From an uncultured Clostridia bacterium (GTDB taxonomy: Bacteria; Bacillota; Clostridia; TANB77; CAG-508), in NCBI GenBank assembly GCA_928721565.1, contig OV788638.1, forward strand, positions 62,001 to 126,000: 64,000 bases of DNA, given 5' to 3'. Below are positions 1 through 9,493 of the stretch, one piece after another. A program made the position numbers and the translations under genes. How positions within the stretch are numbered: the first letter of the stretch is position 1; each line of letters opens with the position of its first letter. The notes under the pieces were generated by a model that was given only the letters and a program-made list of their open reading frames with translations, was not told the origin of the DNA and did not search any database.

Positions 1-3000
1 CATTTATTTTTCCGAAGTTTCCTAATGTCAATTTATATCCTGCAAATTTTAGATTATCAACATCAGCTAAACCTTGTTTTGTTGCCAATTGTTTTAATGT
101 AGCTATATCTGTAATTGGTGTTAATTGTTTTGTTATTGAACTTTCTAATTGGTCATCTACATATACTTTAATATTATCTGTTGTTAATGTATTTGTATTG
201 TAATATTTATCACTACCAATTATTGTAACATCTACTGTGTCAGCATCTGCTCCATTTCTTGTTCTATTTATTGCACTTGTACCATAGCTCCATAATGGAT
301 TTACAACATCCACTACAACTGGATCTGTATGTTCTGGATGATTAGCAGGGTCATCTACACCAATTGTTATTGTTGTTGGTAAACTCTTATTTTTTGATTG
401 GTCTATTATAGAACCTTCTGGGAAGGCTAAAGTTACATTACCACTATAGCCCTCACCATTTTTAGTTTCTAATCCTTCTAGTTTAATTTCATATCTTTCA
501 CCAATTTTTTGCTCTTTTCCATTTACTGTTGTGTAAATATCTCCATTTGCTTTGTATATGATATTTCCATTTGTTTGGTCTGCCTCTAATGTCTTTTTAC
601 CATATGTTTTGGTTACTTTTGTCCAGTCAGGTTCTACTCCATCAACTTTGATTGTTGTATTATCAAGTACTGTTGACTCTTTGAAGTATTTATCTGTTAC
701 ATCAAATACTATTGTTACATTTTTTTGTTCATAATCTATTGTTGTGTTTGCATATTCATATGTAAACTCTGGTTTGATGTAATCTGTGAACATTACGCCT
801 GCTGTATTTGAATTTGTTTTTGCTTCGATATCATCTGTTTCTTTTATTAATATGTCTGTCATTTCTCCAGATGTATCTATTGCTTCTAGGTTTCTGTTGT
901 CATAAGTTGTATCTTTTAATGTCTTTTTGTCGATTTTTATTGAAATGTGTCCACTCCACTCTTTGTAGTTTTTGCCTTCTTGTCTTGCTTGTTCTTCTAG
1001 CTCTGATAGTGTTAGTACTTGTAATACGTCATTTGCTCCTGTTTCTTTATTCTTTGTTGTTGTTGCATTTCCAAGTTCTTTTGTTATTGTTTCTGCTTCT
1101 TCTCCATCAAAGTATACATGTATGTTGTCTGTTGTTAGTAGGCTTTCTACATTGCTTGTGAAGTCTTTTCCTGCTTCTGCATTTGTTCTTCCTCTTAGGG
1201 TTATTGTTATATTTTTGTTGTCTTCGCTTATTTCTGTGTTTTCTTTTACCCATTCTGTTCTGTATTTTGGATTTATGGTTCCTTGTACACTTCCTTCTAT
1301 TGCATTTCCTGTATCAAAATCATATTGTTCGAATTTTATTGTTGTGTCTGAGTCAGTATTTAGTTTGAATGTGTTTTTGTTTTGATATATTTGCTCTGGT
1401 GCATAGATTGTGATTTCTCCTGGTTTTCCTGTTGCTGCAAATATATATTTATATGCTTTATATGTGTCATTTTCTCCTGTAGTGATATCTCCATCTGGTA
1501 TTTTTGTAAATGCTGGCCCTAAATCTAGACTTGTCATTGCTGTATATCCTGTCCTTAAAAACATCTCATTCATATCAGTTACATTACTTGTGTCAAATTT
1601 GTCTCCTAAGTCTAAGCTTGTCATTGCTGTATATCCTGTTTCAAAAAACATCTGAGCCATATTAGTTACATTACTTGTGTCAAATTTGTCTCCTAAGTCT
1701 AAGCTTGTCATTGCTGTATATCCTGTTGCTTCAAACATATCACTCATATTTGTTACATTACTTGTATCAAATTTTTCTCCTAAGTCTAAACTTGTCATGG
1801 CTGTAGATCCTGTTGCTTCAAACATACCACTCATATTTGTTACATTACTTGTATCAAATTTATCTCCTAAATCTAAACTTGTCATTGCTGTATATCCTGT
1901 TGACCCAAACATTCTCTCCATACTTGTTACATTACTTGTGTCAAAATTGTTACCCAAATTTAAGCTTGTCATTGCTGTATATCCTGTTAACCAAAACATA
2001 GCATCCATATCAGTTACATTATTTGTGTAAAATTTGTCTCCTAAATTTAAACTTGTCATCGCTGTTTGTCCCATCCAACTGAACATAGCCACCATATTAG
2101 TTACATTGCTTGTGTCAAAATTGTCTCCTAAATCTAAACTTGTCATGGCTGTAGATCCTGTTTCATAAAACATCTGCGACATATTTGTTACATTAGTTGT
2201 ATTTAATAATCCTATATTTGTAATTGTCTCTGTTGATATACAATTATTTGAACTTCCTATTCCAGCAAATAAATAACTTGAATCTACATTTCCAAATATT
2301 GCATCATCACTGCCTATATATACTTTAACAGTTCCATTTGTATTTGTTTCATACCATGCAATAATTGACTTGTCTTGAGCTGCTGAAACATCCCATGCTG
2401 TATCATTTTTATATTCTTTTGCTGATTTGTCATAAATTGTTGCTGGTATGTTATCTACAAATGTTACATTATCTATATTTTTTCTTTTTATATTAGTATT
2501 TCCTAAGAATCCAGTGTTCCCTAATGTTTCTTTATTAGTATTTTTCAATGTTGTAAACAATGTTAAATCTGTAGCCTTATTAGTATTTCCTGACTTATCT
2601 GTAATTGCCCCTGGTTGAATTTGAATCTTAATTTGTCCTTTTGTAAAGTCTAAACCTGCTCCACTAAGACTTATTACATGTTGTACTCCTATTTGAGTCT
2701 TTCCATCTGAGCTATTTACAACTGTTGCTGCACCAACTTGGATATCTACTCCTGAAACTTCTGCTCCATCTACAAATACCTTTATCTTATCTGCTGTTAA
2801 ATCACTACTTGCAAAATATTTGTCTGTTCCTTTTACTGTTATTGATGCTGTTTTTGCATTTACATCTACTGTTGATTTTACTTTCTCCCATATTGGGTCT
2901 ACTACGTCAACTACTTTTCCATCATTTACTCCTGTGTCTCCACCTGGTATGTCTATTCCTGATGTTATTGTTGTTGCATTGTTTGTATTTCCTTCTGTAT

Positions 3001-6000
3001 CAAATACTTTTTCTTCTGGAATTGCTACTGTAATTACTCCACTGTAATCCATTGTTTCTTTTCCTACCAATTTTTCTAATTGCTCTAAATGTGATAATTT
3101 CAATGTATATCGTTTTCCTATTACTTTGCTCTCTCCATTTATTGTATTTGTTACATCTTCTGTTGTTAATTCTTTTACAACTCCATGTACTCCTGTATTA
3201 TCCCAATTTGGTTCTTCTCCATCTATTTTGATGTTCAAATCACTTAAGCTTAATGTACTATTTTTGAAGTGTTTATCTGTCATATCAAATACCATTGTAA
3301 ATGTTTTTCCATCATAATCTATATCTGATTCTGTATATTTATAAGTTGCATTTGGTTTGATAAAGTCTACCATATCTCCTTCTATTGTTGTTTCTTCATT
3401 TTTGTTTGGGTCTGGTGTATTTGTATCTTGTACTGCTCCTTCTGCAATCTTAATTGAGTAATTTCCACTCCAATCTGAGTATTCTCTATTGTAATCTATT
3501 GTCTTTCTTGCTTGTTCTAAGTCTGATAATACTAATTTATATTGATGTCCTATTACTTTTGATGTTCCGTTTACTGTTCCTGTTATATCAGATTCTTTTG
3601 TCAATGTTCTTGTTATTTGGTCTGTTGGTACCAATTCTCCATCTACATATACTGAGATTTCGTCTGTTGTTACCAAATCTGTTGTGTCTAAATATTTGTC
3701 TATTACATTAAATACGAATGTTTCTGTTTGTGCTGTTTTATCTTTGCTTGACGAAACTTTTTCAATTTTTGGTTTTATAAAGTCTACATGTCCTAGTTCA
3801 AATTCTTGCTTATTGCTTGTATTGTTTGATTCATCTTTTAATGTATTTTCTGCTATTTCTATTTTTGTTGTTCCACTCCATTCGAAGAATTGTTTTCCTG
3901 TTTGTTTTTCTGCTTCTTCCCAATTCTCTAATGTTAGCGTATATTTTACTCCATATTGTACTTGTTTATCTACTCCATCAACTTTTCTAGTTTCTGTTAA
4001 AGCTTCTGGCTTGCTTAGTGTTTTTACTACATTTGCTGTTGTTGTAACTTCTTCGCCATCTATTATTACTTTTATTTTATCTGTAGTTAGGCTGTTGCTT
4101 ATATAGTATTTATCTGTACCTAGCAAGTCTACTGTAACTTTTTTGTTTGTATGATCTATGTTGATGTTTTCTGTTTTCCACATTGGATCTACAACGTCCA
4201 CTGTCACTTGATTTCCTGTGTTGTCTGGTTCGTTTACACCTATTGTTATTGTTTTAGCAGAGTTGGAGTTGCCAGTTTTATCTTCTACAACTCCTGCTGG
4301 GAATGATATGCTCATTGGTCCACTGTAGTCTTTATATGTCCCATCTGCTGTTTGTTGTTCTAATCCACTTATTACTAACTTGTATCTTTCTCCTATTTTT
4401 ACAGGTTCTTCTCCTTCTCGTGTTTCTGTTATATCTTCAATTTTTGTTAATTTTTTTGTTATTTTTTCTTCTGGTATTTGTGAATCTGTATCTATTAGTT
4501 TTACTGCTAATTTGCTTGCTGCATTTTCTTCACTCAATTTTGTGCTTGCAAAATATTTGTCTGTTACTGAGAATTCTACTGTTAGTGTTTTGTTTGTATA
4601 ATCTATGTTGTCATCTGCATATACATATGTTATTTCTGGTGCAATGTAGTCTGTAAACATTACTCCATTTGTATTTTTGTCTACCTTATTTGCCTCTGCT
4701 ATTTCTATGTCTGTCATTTCTCCTGTTGTATCTATTGCTTTCAAGTTTTGGTTATTGTATTTGTCTGACAATGTCTTTTTATCAATCTTTAATGAAATGT
4801 TTCCACTCCATTCTTTGTAGCTTTTTCCTTTAATTCTTCCTACATCTATGTTTGATAATGTTAATACTTGTAATACATCATTTGCTCCTGTTACTGCATT
4901 CTTTACTGTTGTTGCACTTCCAAGTTCTTTTGTTATTGTTTCTTGGTTCTCTAATGTTGTTTCTTCTCCATCAAAGTATACATGTATGTTGTCTGCTGTT
5001 AGTGTACTTGTTACATCACTTGTGTGGTCTTTTCCTGCTTCTGCATTTGTTCTTCCTCTTAATGTTATTGTTATTTTGCTTTTACTTATGTCTGTGTCGT
5101 CTATTGTTAGTGTTGATGATTCTTTTACCCATTCTGTTCTGTATTTTGGATTTATGGTTCCTTGTATACTTCCTTCTATTGGTTCTGGTTTTATCGTATC
5201 AATATCATATTGTTCGAATTTTATTGTTGTGTCTGAGTCAGTATTTAGTTTGAATGTGTTTTTGTCTTGATATATTTGCTCTGGTGCATAGATTGTGATT
5301 TCTCCTGGTTTTCCTGTTCCTGCAAATATATTTTCATATGCTTTACGTGTGTCATTTTCTGTAGTGATATCTCCATCTGGTATTTTTGTAAATGCTGGTC
5401 CTAAATCTAAGCTTGTCATTGCTGTATATCCTGTACCCTTAAACATACTTCCCATATCTGTTACATTACTTGTGTCAAATTTGTCTCCTAAGTCTAAGCT
5501 TGTCATTGCTGTATATCCTGTTTCAAAAAACATCTGAGCCATATTAGTTACATTACTTGTATCAAATTTATCTCCTAAATCTAGGCTTGTCATTGCTGTA
5601 TATCCTGTATTATCAAACATATTTCCCATATTTGTTACACTACTTGTATCAAATTTGTTTCCTAAATCTAAGCTTGTCATTGCTGTATATCCTGTACAAT
5701 TAAACATGTTATTCATATTCGTTACATTACTTGTATCAAATTTATCTCCTAGATTTAAACTTGTCATTGCTTCAGCTCCTGCAACAGCAAACATTCTTAC
5801 CATTTCTGTTACATTGCTTGTGTCAAAATTATCTCCTAAATCTAAGCTTGTCATTGATTCTTCTCCTGTTCCATTAAACATTAGATTCATATCTGTTACA
5901 CTACTTGTATCAAATCTCTCTCCTAAATCTAAGCTTGTCATTGCTGTATATCCTGTATATAAAAACATACAACTCATACTAGTTACATTACTTGTATCAA

Positions 6001-9000
6001 ATTTATCTCCTAGATTTAAGCTTGTCATTGCTGTAGATCCTGTGTTTTCGAACATATAACTCATATTTGTTACATTACTTGTATCAAAATTGTTTCCTAA
6101 ATCTAGTGCTGTCATGGTCTTATATCCTGTATATGCAAACATACAACTCATATTTGTTACATTAGTTGTATTTAATAATCCTATATTTGTAATTGTCTCT
6201 GTTGATGTACAATCACTTCCATATCCAATACATGCAAATAAATAACTTGAATCTACATTTCCAAATATTGCATCATCACTACCTATATATACTTTAACAG
6301 TTCCATTTGCATTTGTTTCATACCATGCAATAATTGACTTATCTTGAGCTGCTGAAACATCCCATGCTGTATCATTTTTATATTCTTTTGCTGATTTGTC
6401 ATAAATTGTTGTTGGTATGTTATCTACAAATGTTATATTATCTATATTTTTTCTTTGTATATTGGTATTTCCTAAGAATGCCTTACTAGCATTCCTCGTA
6501 TTATCAAAGCCATTACTATTAGCAACACGATCACTATCTACATTAGCAGACTTCAATGTTGTAAACAATGTTAAATCTGTAGCCTTATTAGTATTTCCCG
6601 ACTTATCTGTAATTGCCCCTGGTTGAATTTGAATCTTAATTTGTCCTTTTGTAAAGTCTAAACCTGCTCCACTAAGACTTATTACATGTTGTACTCCTAT
6701 TTGAGTCTTTCCATCTGAGCTATTTACAACTGTTGCTGCACCAACTTGGATATCTACTCCTGAAACTTCTGCTCCATCTACAAATACCTTTATCTTATCT
6801 GCTGTTAAATCACTACTTGCAAAATATTTGTCTGTTCCTTTTACTGTTATTGATGCTGTTTTTGCATTTACATCTACTGTTGATTTTACTTTCTCCCATA
6901 TTGGGTCTACTACGTCAACTACTTTTCCATCATTTACTCCTGTGTCTCCACTTGGTATGTCTATTCCTGATGTTATTGTTGTTGCATTGTTTGCATTTCC
7001 TTCTGTATCAAATACTTTTTCTTCTGGAATTGCTACTGTAATTACTCCACTGTAATCCATTGTTTCTTTTCCTGCAAGTTTTTCTAATTGCTCTAAATGT
7101 GATAATTTCAATGTATATCGTTTTCCTATTACTTTGCTTTCTCCATTTATTGTATTTGTTAAATCCTCTGTTGTTAATTCTTTTACAACTCCATGTACTC
7201 CAGTGTTATCCCAATTTGGTTCTTCTCCATCTATTTTGATGTTTAAATCACTTAAGCTTAATGTACTATTTTTGAAGTGTTTATCTGTCATATCAAATAC
7301 CATTGTAAATGTTTTTCCATCATAATCTATATCTGATTCTGTATATTTATAAGTTGCATTTGGTTTGATAAAGTCTACCATATCTCCTTCTATTGTTGTT
7401 TCTTCATTTTTGTTTGGGTCTGGTGTATTTGTATCTTGTACTGCTCCTTCTGCAATCTTAATTGAGTAATTTCCACTCCAATCTGAGTATTCTCTATTGT
7501 AATCTATTGTCTTTCTTGCTTGTTCTAAGTCTGATAATACTAATTTATATTGATGTCCTATTACTTTTGATGTTCCGTTTACTGTTCCTGTTATATCAGA
7601 TTCTTTTGTCAATGTTCTTGTTATTTGGTCTGTTGGTACCAATTCTCCATCTACATATACTGAAATTTCGTCTGTTGTTACCAAATCTGTTGTGTCTAAA
7701 TATTTGTCTATTACATTAAATACGAATGTTTCTGTTTGTGCTGTTTTATCTTTGCTTGATGAAACTTTTTCAATTTTTGGTTTTATAAAGTCTACATGTC
7801 CTAGTTCAAATTCTTGTTTATTGCTTGTATTGTTTGATTCGTCTTTTAATGTATTTTCTGCTATTTCTATTTTTGTTGTTCCACTCCATTCGAAGAATTG
7901 TTTTCCTGTTTGTTTTTCTGCTTCTTCCCAATTCTCTAATGTTAGTGTATATTTTACTCCATATTGTACTTGTTGTCCGTCTCTTATTTCTGTTAATGGT
8001 GTAGGTGTTTCACTTAAAGTTTTTGTAATACTTGTAGCATTTTGTCCATCAACATTTACTATAATTTTGTCTGTTGTTAAACTATTACTTGCATAGTATT
8101 TATCAGTACCAATTAAGTCTACTGTTACTTGTTTGTTTGTATTATCTATATTTACATTTTCTGCTTTCCATATTGGGTCTACAACGTCTACTGTTACTTG
8201 ACTTCCTGTATTGTCTGGTTCATTTACACCAATTGTTATTGTTTTAGCAGTGTTGGAGTTGCCAGATTTATCTGTTGCAACTCCTTCTGGAAATGTAATA
8301 CTCATTGGTCCGCTATAGTCTTTATAGGTTCCATTTACAGTTGACTGTTCTAAACCACCTATTACCAATTTGTATTTTTCTCCAATTTTTACTTCTTGAC
8401 CATTTCGCGTTTCAGTTATATCTTCCACTTTTGTTAGTGTTTTGGTTATTTTTGCATTTGGAATTTGTGTATCTGTATCTATTAGTTTTACTGCTAATTT
8501 GCTTGCTGCATTTTCTTCACTCAATTTTGTGCTTGCAAAATATTTGTCTGTTACTGAGAATTCTACTGTTAGTGTTTTGTTGGTATAATCTATGTTGTCA
8601 TCTGCATATACATATGTTATTTCTGGTGCAATGTAGTCTGTGAACATTACTCCATTTGTATTTTTGTCTACCTTATTTGCCTCTGCTATTTCTATGTCTG
8701 TCATTTCTCCTGTTGTATCTATTGCTTTCAAATTTTGGTTATTATATTTGTCTGCCAATGTCTTCTTATCAATCTTTAATGAAATGTTTCCACTCCATTC
8801 TTTGTAGCTTTTTCCTTTAATTCTTCCTACATCTATGTTTGATAATGTTAATACTTGTAATACATCATTTGCTCCTGTTACTGCATTCTTTACTGTTGTT
8901 GCACTTCCAAGTTCTTTTGTTATTGTTTCTTGGTTCTCTATTGTTGTTTCTTCTCCATCAAAGTATACATGTATATCGTCTGCTGTTAGTGTACTTGTTA

Positions 9001-9493
9001 CATCACTTGTGTGGTCTTTTCCTGCTTCTGCATTTGTTCTTCCTCTTAATGTTATTGTTATTTTGCTTTTGCTTATGTCTGTGTCGTCTATTGTTAGTGT
9101 TGATGATTCTTTTACCCATTCTGTTCTGTATTTTGGATTTATGGTTCCTTGTACACTTCCTTCTATTGGTTCTATCGTACCAAGATCATATTGTTCGAAT
9201 TTTATTGTTGTGTCTGAGTCAGTATTTAGTTTGAATGTGTTTTTGTCTTGATATATTTGCTCTGGTGCATAGATTGTTATTTCTCCTGTTTTTCCTGTTC
9301 CTGCAAATATATCTTCATATGCTTTATGTGTTGTGTCACTTCCTTCTGTAGTGATATCTCCATCTGGTATTTTTGTAAATGCTGGCCCTAAATCTAAGCT
9401 TGTCATTGCTGTATATCCTGTCATTGCAAACATCTGAGCCATATCAGTTACATTACTTGTGTCAAATTTGTCTCCTAAGTCTAAGCTTGTCAT
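1..9493 (-). CDS. Giant BspA/DUF285 and Ig-like surface protein, 3' part, runs off left edge
   Basis: This is the C-terminal part of the gene that starts at 17111. It stays open from the frameshift near 9510 to position 1 with no stop, so the true C terminus lies outside the window. The end given is the first in-frame ATG after the shift; no ribosome binding site precedes it, so it is probably not a real start. Reading leftwards it holds the rest of a DUF285 block (to about 9350), Ig-like domains (9290-6560), a DUF285 block (6530-5340), Ig-like domains (5240-2540), a DUF285 block (2500-1420) and more Ig-like domains to the edge. The DUF285 unit is 29 residues (87 bp), of the type MTSLDLGDKFDTSNVTNM followed by MF..TGYTA. 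Ig-like units carry a recurrent VDKYF or TDKYYAS motif. Modules repeat with a step of about 4.0 kb. A role as an extracellular adhesin or stalk is inferred from the family. Whether this part is translated depends on the frameshift. Confidence 0.85.
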   Translation of the reverse strand, partial: MTSLDLGDKFDTSNVTDMAQMFAMTGYTAMTSLDLGPAFTKIPDGDITTEGSDTTHKAYEDIFAGTGKTGEITIYAPEQIYQDKNTFKLNTDSDTTIKFEQYDLGTIEPIEGSVQGTINPKYRTEWVKESSTLTIDDTDISKSKITITLRGRTNAEAGKDHTSDVTSTLTADDIHVYFDGEETTIENQETITKELGSATTVKNAVTGANDVLQVLTLSNIDVGRIKGKSYKEWSGNISLKIDKKTLADKYNNQNLKAIDTTGEMTDIEIAEANKVDKNTNGVMFTDYIAPEITYVYADDNIDYTNKTLTVEFSVTDKYFASTKLSEENAASKLAVKLIDTDTQIPNAKITKTLTKVEDITETRNGQEVKIGEKYKLVIGGLEQSTVNGTYKDYSGPMSITFPEGVATDKSGNSNTAKTITIGVNEPDNTGSQVTVDVVDPIWKAENVNIDNTNKQVTVDLIGTDKYYASNSLTTDKIIVNVDGQNATSITKTLSETPTPLTEIRDGQQVQYGVKYTLTLENWEEAEKQTGKQFFEWSGTTKIEIAENTLKDESNNTSNKQEFELGHVDFIKPKIEKVSSSKDKTAQTETFVFNVIDKYLDTTDLVTTDEISVYVDGELVPTDQITRTLTKESDITGTVNGTSKVIGHQYKLVLSDLEQARKTIDYNREYSDWSGNYSIKIAEGAVQDTNTPDPNKNEETTIEGDMVDFIKPNATYKYTESDIDYDGKTFTMVFDMTDKHFKNSTLSLSDLNIKIDGEEPNWDNTGVHGVVKELTTEDLTNTINGESKVIGKRYTLKLSHLEQLEKLAGKETMDYSGVITVAIPEEKVFDTEGNANNATTITSGIDIPSGDTGVNDGKVVDVVDPIWEKVKSTVDVNAKTASITVKGTDKYFASSDLTADKIKVFVDGAEVSGVDIQVGAATVVNSSDGKTQIGVQHVISLSGAGLDFTKGQIKIQIQPGAITDKSGNTNKATDLTLFTTLKSANVDSDRVANSNGFDNTRNASKAFLGNTNIQRKNIDNITFVDNIPTTIYDKSAKEYKNDTAWDVSAAQDKSIIAWYETNANGTVKVYIGSDDAIFGNVDSSYLFACIGYGSDCTSTETITNIGLLNTTNVTNMSCMFAYTGYKTMTALDLGNNFDTSNVTNMSYMFENTGSTAMTSLNLGDKFDTSNVTSMSCMFLYTGYTAMTSLDLGERFDTSSVTDMNLMFNGTGEESMTSLDLGDNFDTSNVTEMVRMFAVAGAEAMTSLNLGDKFDTSNVTNMNNMFNCTGYTAMTSLDLGNKFDTSSVTNMGNMFDNTGYTAMTSLDLGDKFDTSNVTNMAQMFFETGYTAMTSLDLGDKFDTSNVTDMGSMFKGTGYTAMTSLDLGPAFTKIPDGDITTENDTRKAYENIFAGTGKPGEITIYAPEQIYQDKNTFKLNTDSDTTIKFEQYDIDTIKPEPIEGSIQGTINPKYRTEWVKESSTLTIDDTDISKSKITITLRGRTNAEAGKDHTSDVTSTLTADNIHVYFDGEETTLENQETITKELGSATTVKNAVTGANDVLQVLTLSNIDVGRIKGKSYKEWSGNISLKIDKKTLSDKYNNQNLKAIDTTGEMTDIEIAEANKVDKNTNGVMFTDYIAPEITYVYADDNIDYTNKTLTVEFSVTDKYFASTKLSEENAASKLAVKLIDTDSQIPEEKITKKLTKIEDITETREGEEPVKIGERYKLVISGLEQQTADGTYKDYSGPMSISFPAGVVEDKTGNSNSAKTITIGVNEPDNTGNQVTVDVVDPMWKTENINIDHTNKKVTVDLLGTDKYYISNSLTTDKIKVIIDGEEVTTTANVVKTLSKPEALTETRKVDGVDKQVQYGVKYTLTLENWEEAEKQTGKQFFEWSGTTKIEIAENTLKDESNNTSNKQEFELGHVDFIKPKIEKVSSSKDKTAQTETFVFNVIDKYLDTTDLVTTDEISVYVDGELVPTDQITRTLTKESDITGTVNGTSKVIGHQYKLVLSDLEQARKTIDYNREYSDWSGNYSIKIAEGAVQDTNTPDPNKNEETTIEGDMVDFIKPNATYKYTESDIDYDGKTFTMVFDMTDKHFKNSTLSLSDLNIKIDGEEPNWDNTGVHGVVKELTTEDVTNTINGESKVIGKRYTLKLSHLEQLEKLVGKETMDYSGVITVAIPEEKVFDTEGNTNNATTITSGIDIPGGDTGVNDGKVVDVVDPIWEKVKSTVDVNAKTASITVKGTDKYFASSDLTADKIKVFVDGAEVSGVDIQVGAATVVNSSDGKTQIGVQHVISLSGAGLDFTKGQIKIQIQPGAITDKSGNTNKATDLTLFTTLKNTNKETLGNTGFLGNTNIKRKNIDNVTFVDNIPATIYDKSAKEYKNDTAWDVSAAQDKSIIAWYETNTNGTVKVYIGSDDAIFGNVDSSYLFAGIGSSNNCISTETITNIGLLNTTNVTNMSQMFYETGSTAMTSLDLGDNFDTSNVTNMVAMFSWMGQTAMTSLNLGDKFYTNNVTDMDAMFWLTGYTAMTSLNLGNNFDTSNVTSMERMFGSTGYTAMTSLDLGDKFDTSNVTNMSGMFEATGSTAMTSLDLGEKFDTSNVTNMSDMFEATGYTAMTSLDLGDKFDTSNVTNMAQMFFETGYTAMTSLDLGDKFDTSNVTDMNEMFLRTGYTAMTSLDLGPAFTKIPDGDITTGENDTYKAYKYIFAATGKPGEITIYAPEQIYQNKNTFKLNTDSDTTIKFEQYDFDTGNAIEGSVQGTINPKYRTEWVKENTEISEDNKNITITLRGRTNAEAGKDFTSNVESLLTTDNIHVYFDGEEAETITKELGNATTTKNKETGANDVLQVLTLSELEEQARQEGKNYKEWSGHISIKIDKKTLKDTTYDNRNLEAIDTSGEMTDILIKETDDIEAKTNSNTAGVMFTDYIKPEFTYEYANTTIDYEQKNVTIVFDVTDKYFKESTVLDNTTIKVDGVEPDWTKVTKTYGKKTLEADQTNGNIIYKANGDIYTTVNGKEQKIGERYEIKLEGLETKNGEGYSGNVTLAFPEGSIIDQSKNKSLPTTITIGVDDPANHPEHTDPVVVDVVNPLWSYGTSAINRTRNGADADTVDVTIIGSDKYYNTNTLTTDNIKVYVDDQLESSITKQLTPITDIATLKQLATKQGLADVDNLKFAGYKLTLGNFGKIN
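2546..7978 (-). repeat. Near-identical 1.4-kb segments inside the first giant gene (offset 4008 bp)
   Basis: The segment at about 2546-3970 recurs at 6554-7978 with a constant offset of 4008 bp (1336 codons) and only scattered differences. It encodes the same set of Ig-like domains. Immediately beyond 3970/7978 the two copies diverge for about 150 bp, then match again at 4130-5290 versus 8120-9260 with an offset of 3987 bp. The reading frame is preserved throughout. This is a tandem duplication of a whole module (DUF285 block plus Ig-like set). Confidence 0.85.
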
